NCBI GenBank assembly: GCA_964472545.1
Contig: CAYYNP010000279.1
Coordinates: 1 to 13,322, forward strand
Source: CAYYNP01 sp964472545
Lineage (GTDB): Bacteria > Planctomycetota > Planctomycetia > Pirellulales > Thermoguttaceae
DNA length: 13,322 bases
Direction of reading: 5' to 3'
In this document: positions 13,230 to 13,322 of the stretch, piece after piece
Layout of the letters: each line of letters begins with the position of its first letter
Position numbering within the stretch: the stretch's first letter is position 1
Position numbers and translations under genes: made by a program
Notes under the pieces: model-generated
What the model was told of the DNA's origin: nothing
What the model saw: only the letters and a program-made list of their open reading frames with translations
Databases searched by the model: none

Positions 13230-13322
13230 GATGTTCTTCCATTCGGTATGAATTGAAGGGGTGGCTGGGGTCGACGCCGGCCAGCACCCCGAAATACCGG
13301 AAAAGGGGGGTGGGCGCCGACG

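Noticed and set aside
13257..13290. GGGTGGCTGGGG at 13259-13270 with CCAGCACCCC at 13281-13290
   Set aside because: It matches only the first 12 bases of the 33-bp family arm, then diverges. The imperfect stem could be a degenerate copy but is too short to call.

Overview
The window looks like chromosomal DNA from a planctomycete, probably of the Pirellulales type. It is GC-rich, its intergenic spaces are loaded with palindromic and short tandem repeats, and several membrane proteins carry the FSLR-like 'QF(G/S)LQE(I/L)LT..A.VAVALG' motif that I associate with planctomycete membrane proteins. The phylum is an inference, since no rRNA marker is present.

Positions 172-5170 (minus strand) hold the classical translation cluster in the order of transcription thrS, infC, rpmI, rplT, pheS. 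This is the conserved bacterial order, but the spacers are long (about 140-370 bp), carry repeats, and contain promoter-like sites before infC and rpmI. The window ends 171 bp past pheS, and that stretch is repeats rather than pheT.

Positions 5356-9232 (minus strand) hold a tightly packed run of four paralogous polytopic membrane proteins of unknown function (called D, C, B, A here in order of transcription). D/C and C/B are separated by 9 bp, and B/A overlap by 4 bp (GTGA). The last paralog, A, is split by a 13-bp deletion relative to its siblings. This family is the least explained part of the window and the best candidate for something undescribed.

Positions 9467-13229 hold, on the plus strand, ribBA (bifunctional riboflavin biosynthesis enzyme) and a secreted-type protein with a SirB1/transglutaminase-like domain followed by TPR-like repeats. 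A small CGGC-domain cysteine-rich protein follows on the minus strand.

Repeats are prominent. A 33-bp inverted-repeat family occurs as complete pairs after ribBA and after the TPR gene, and as a single arm after thrS. Its arms show a compensatory change between copies. A separate 118-123 bp element with terminal inverted repeats lies between thrS and infC. A perfect 31-bp inverted repeat plus a 15-bp triplet repeat lies in frame in the 5' end of the TPR gene, just before its signal-peptide core. Three further short tandem arrays lie near pheS and rplT.
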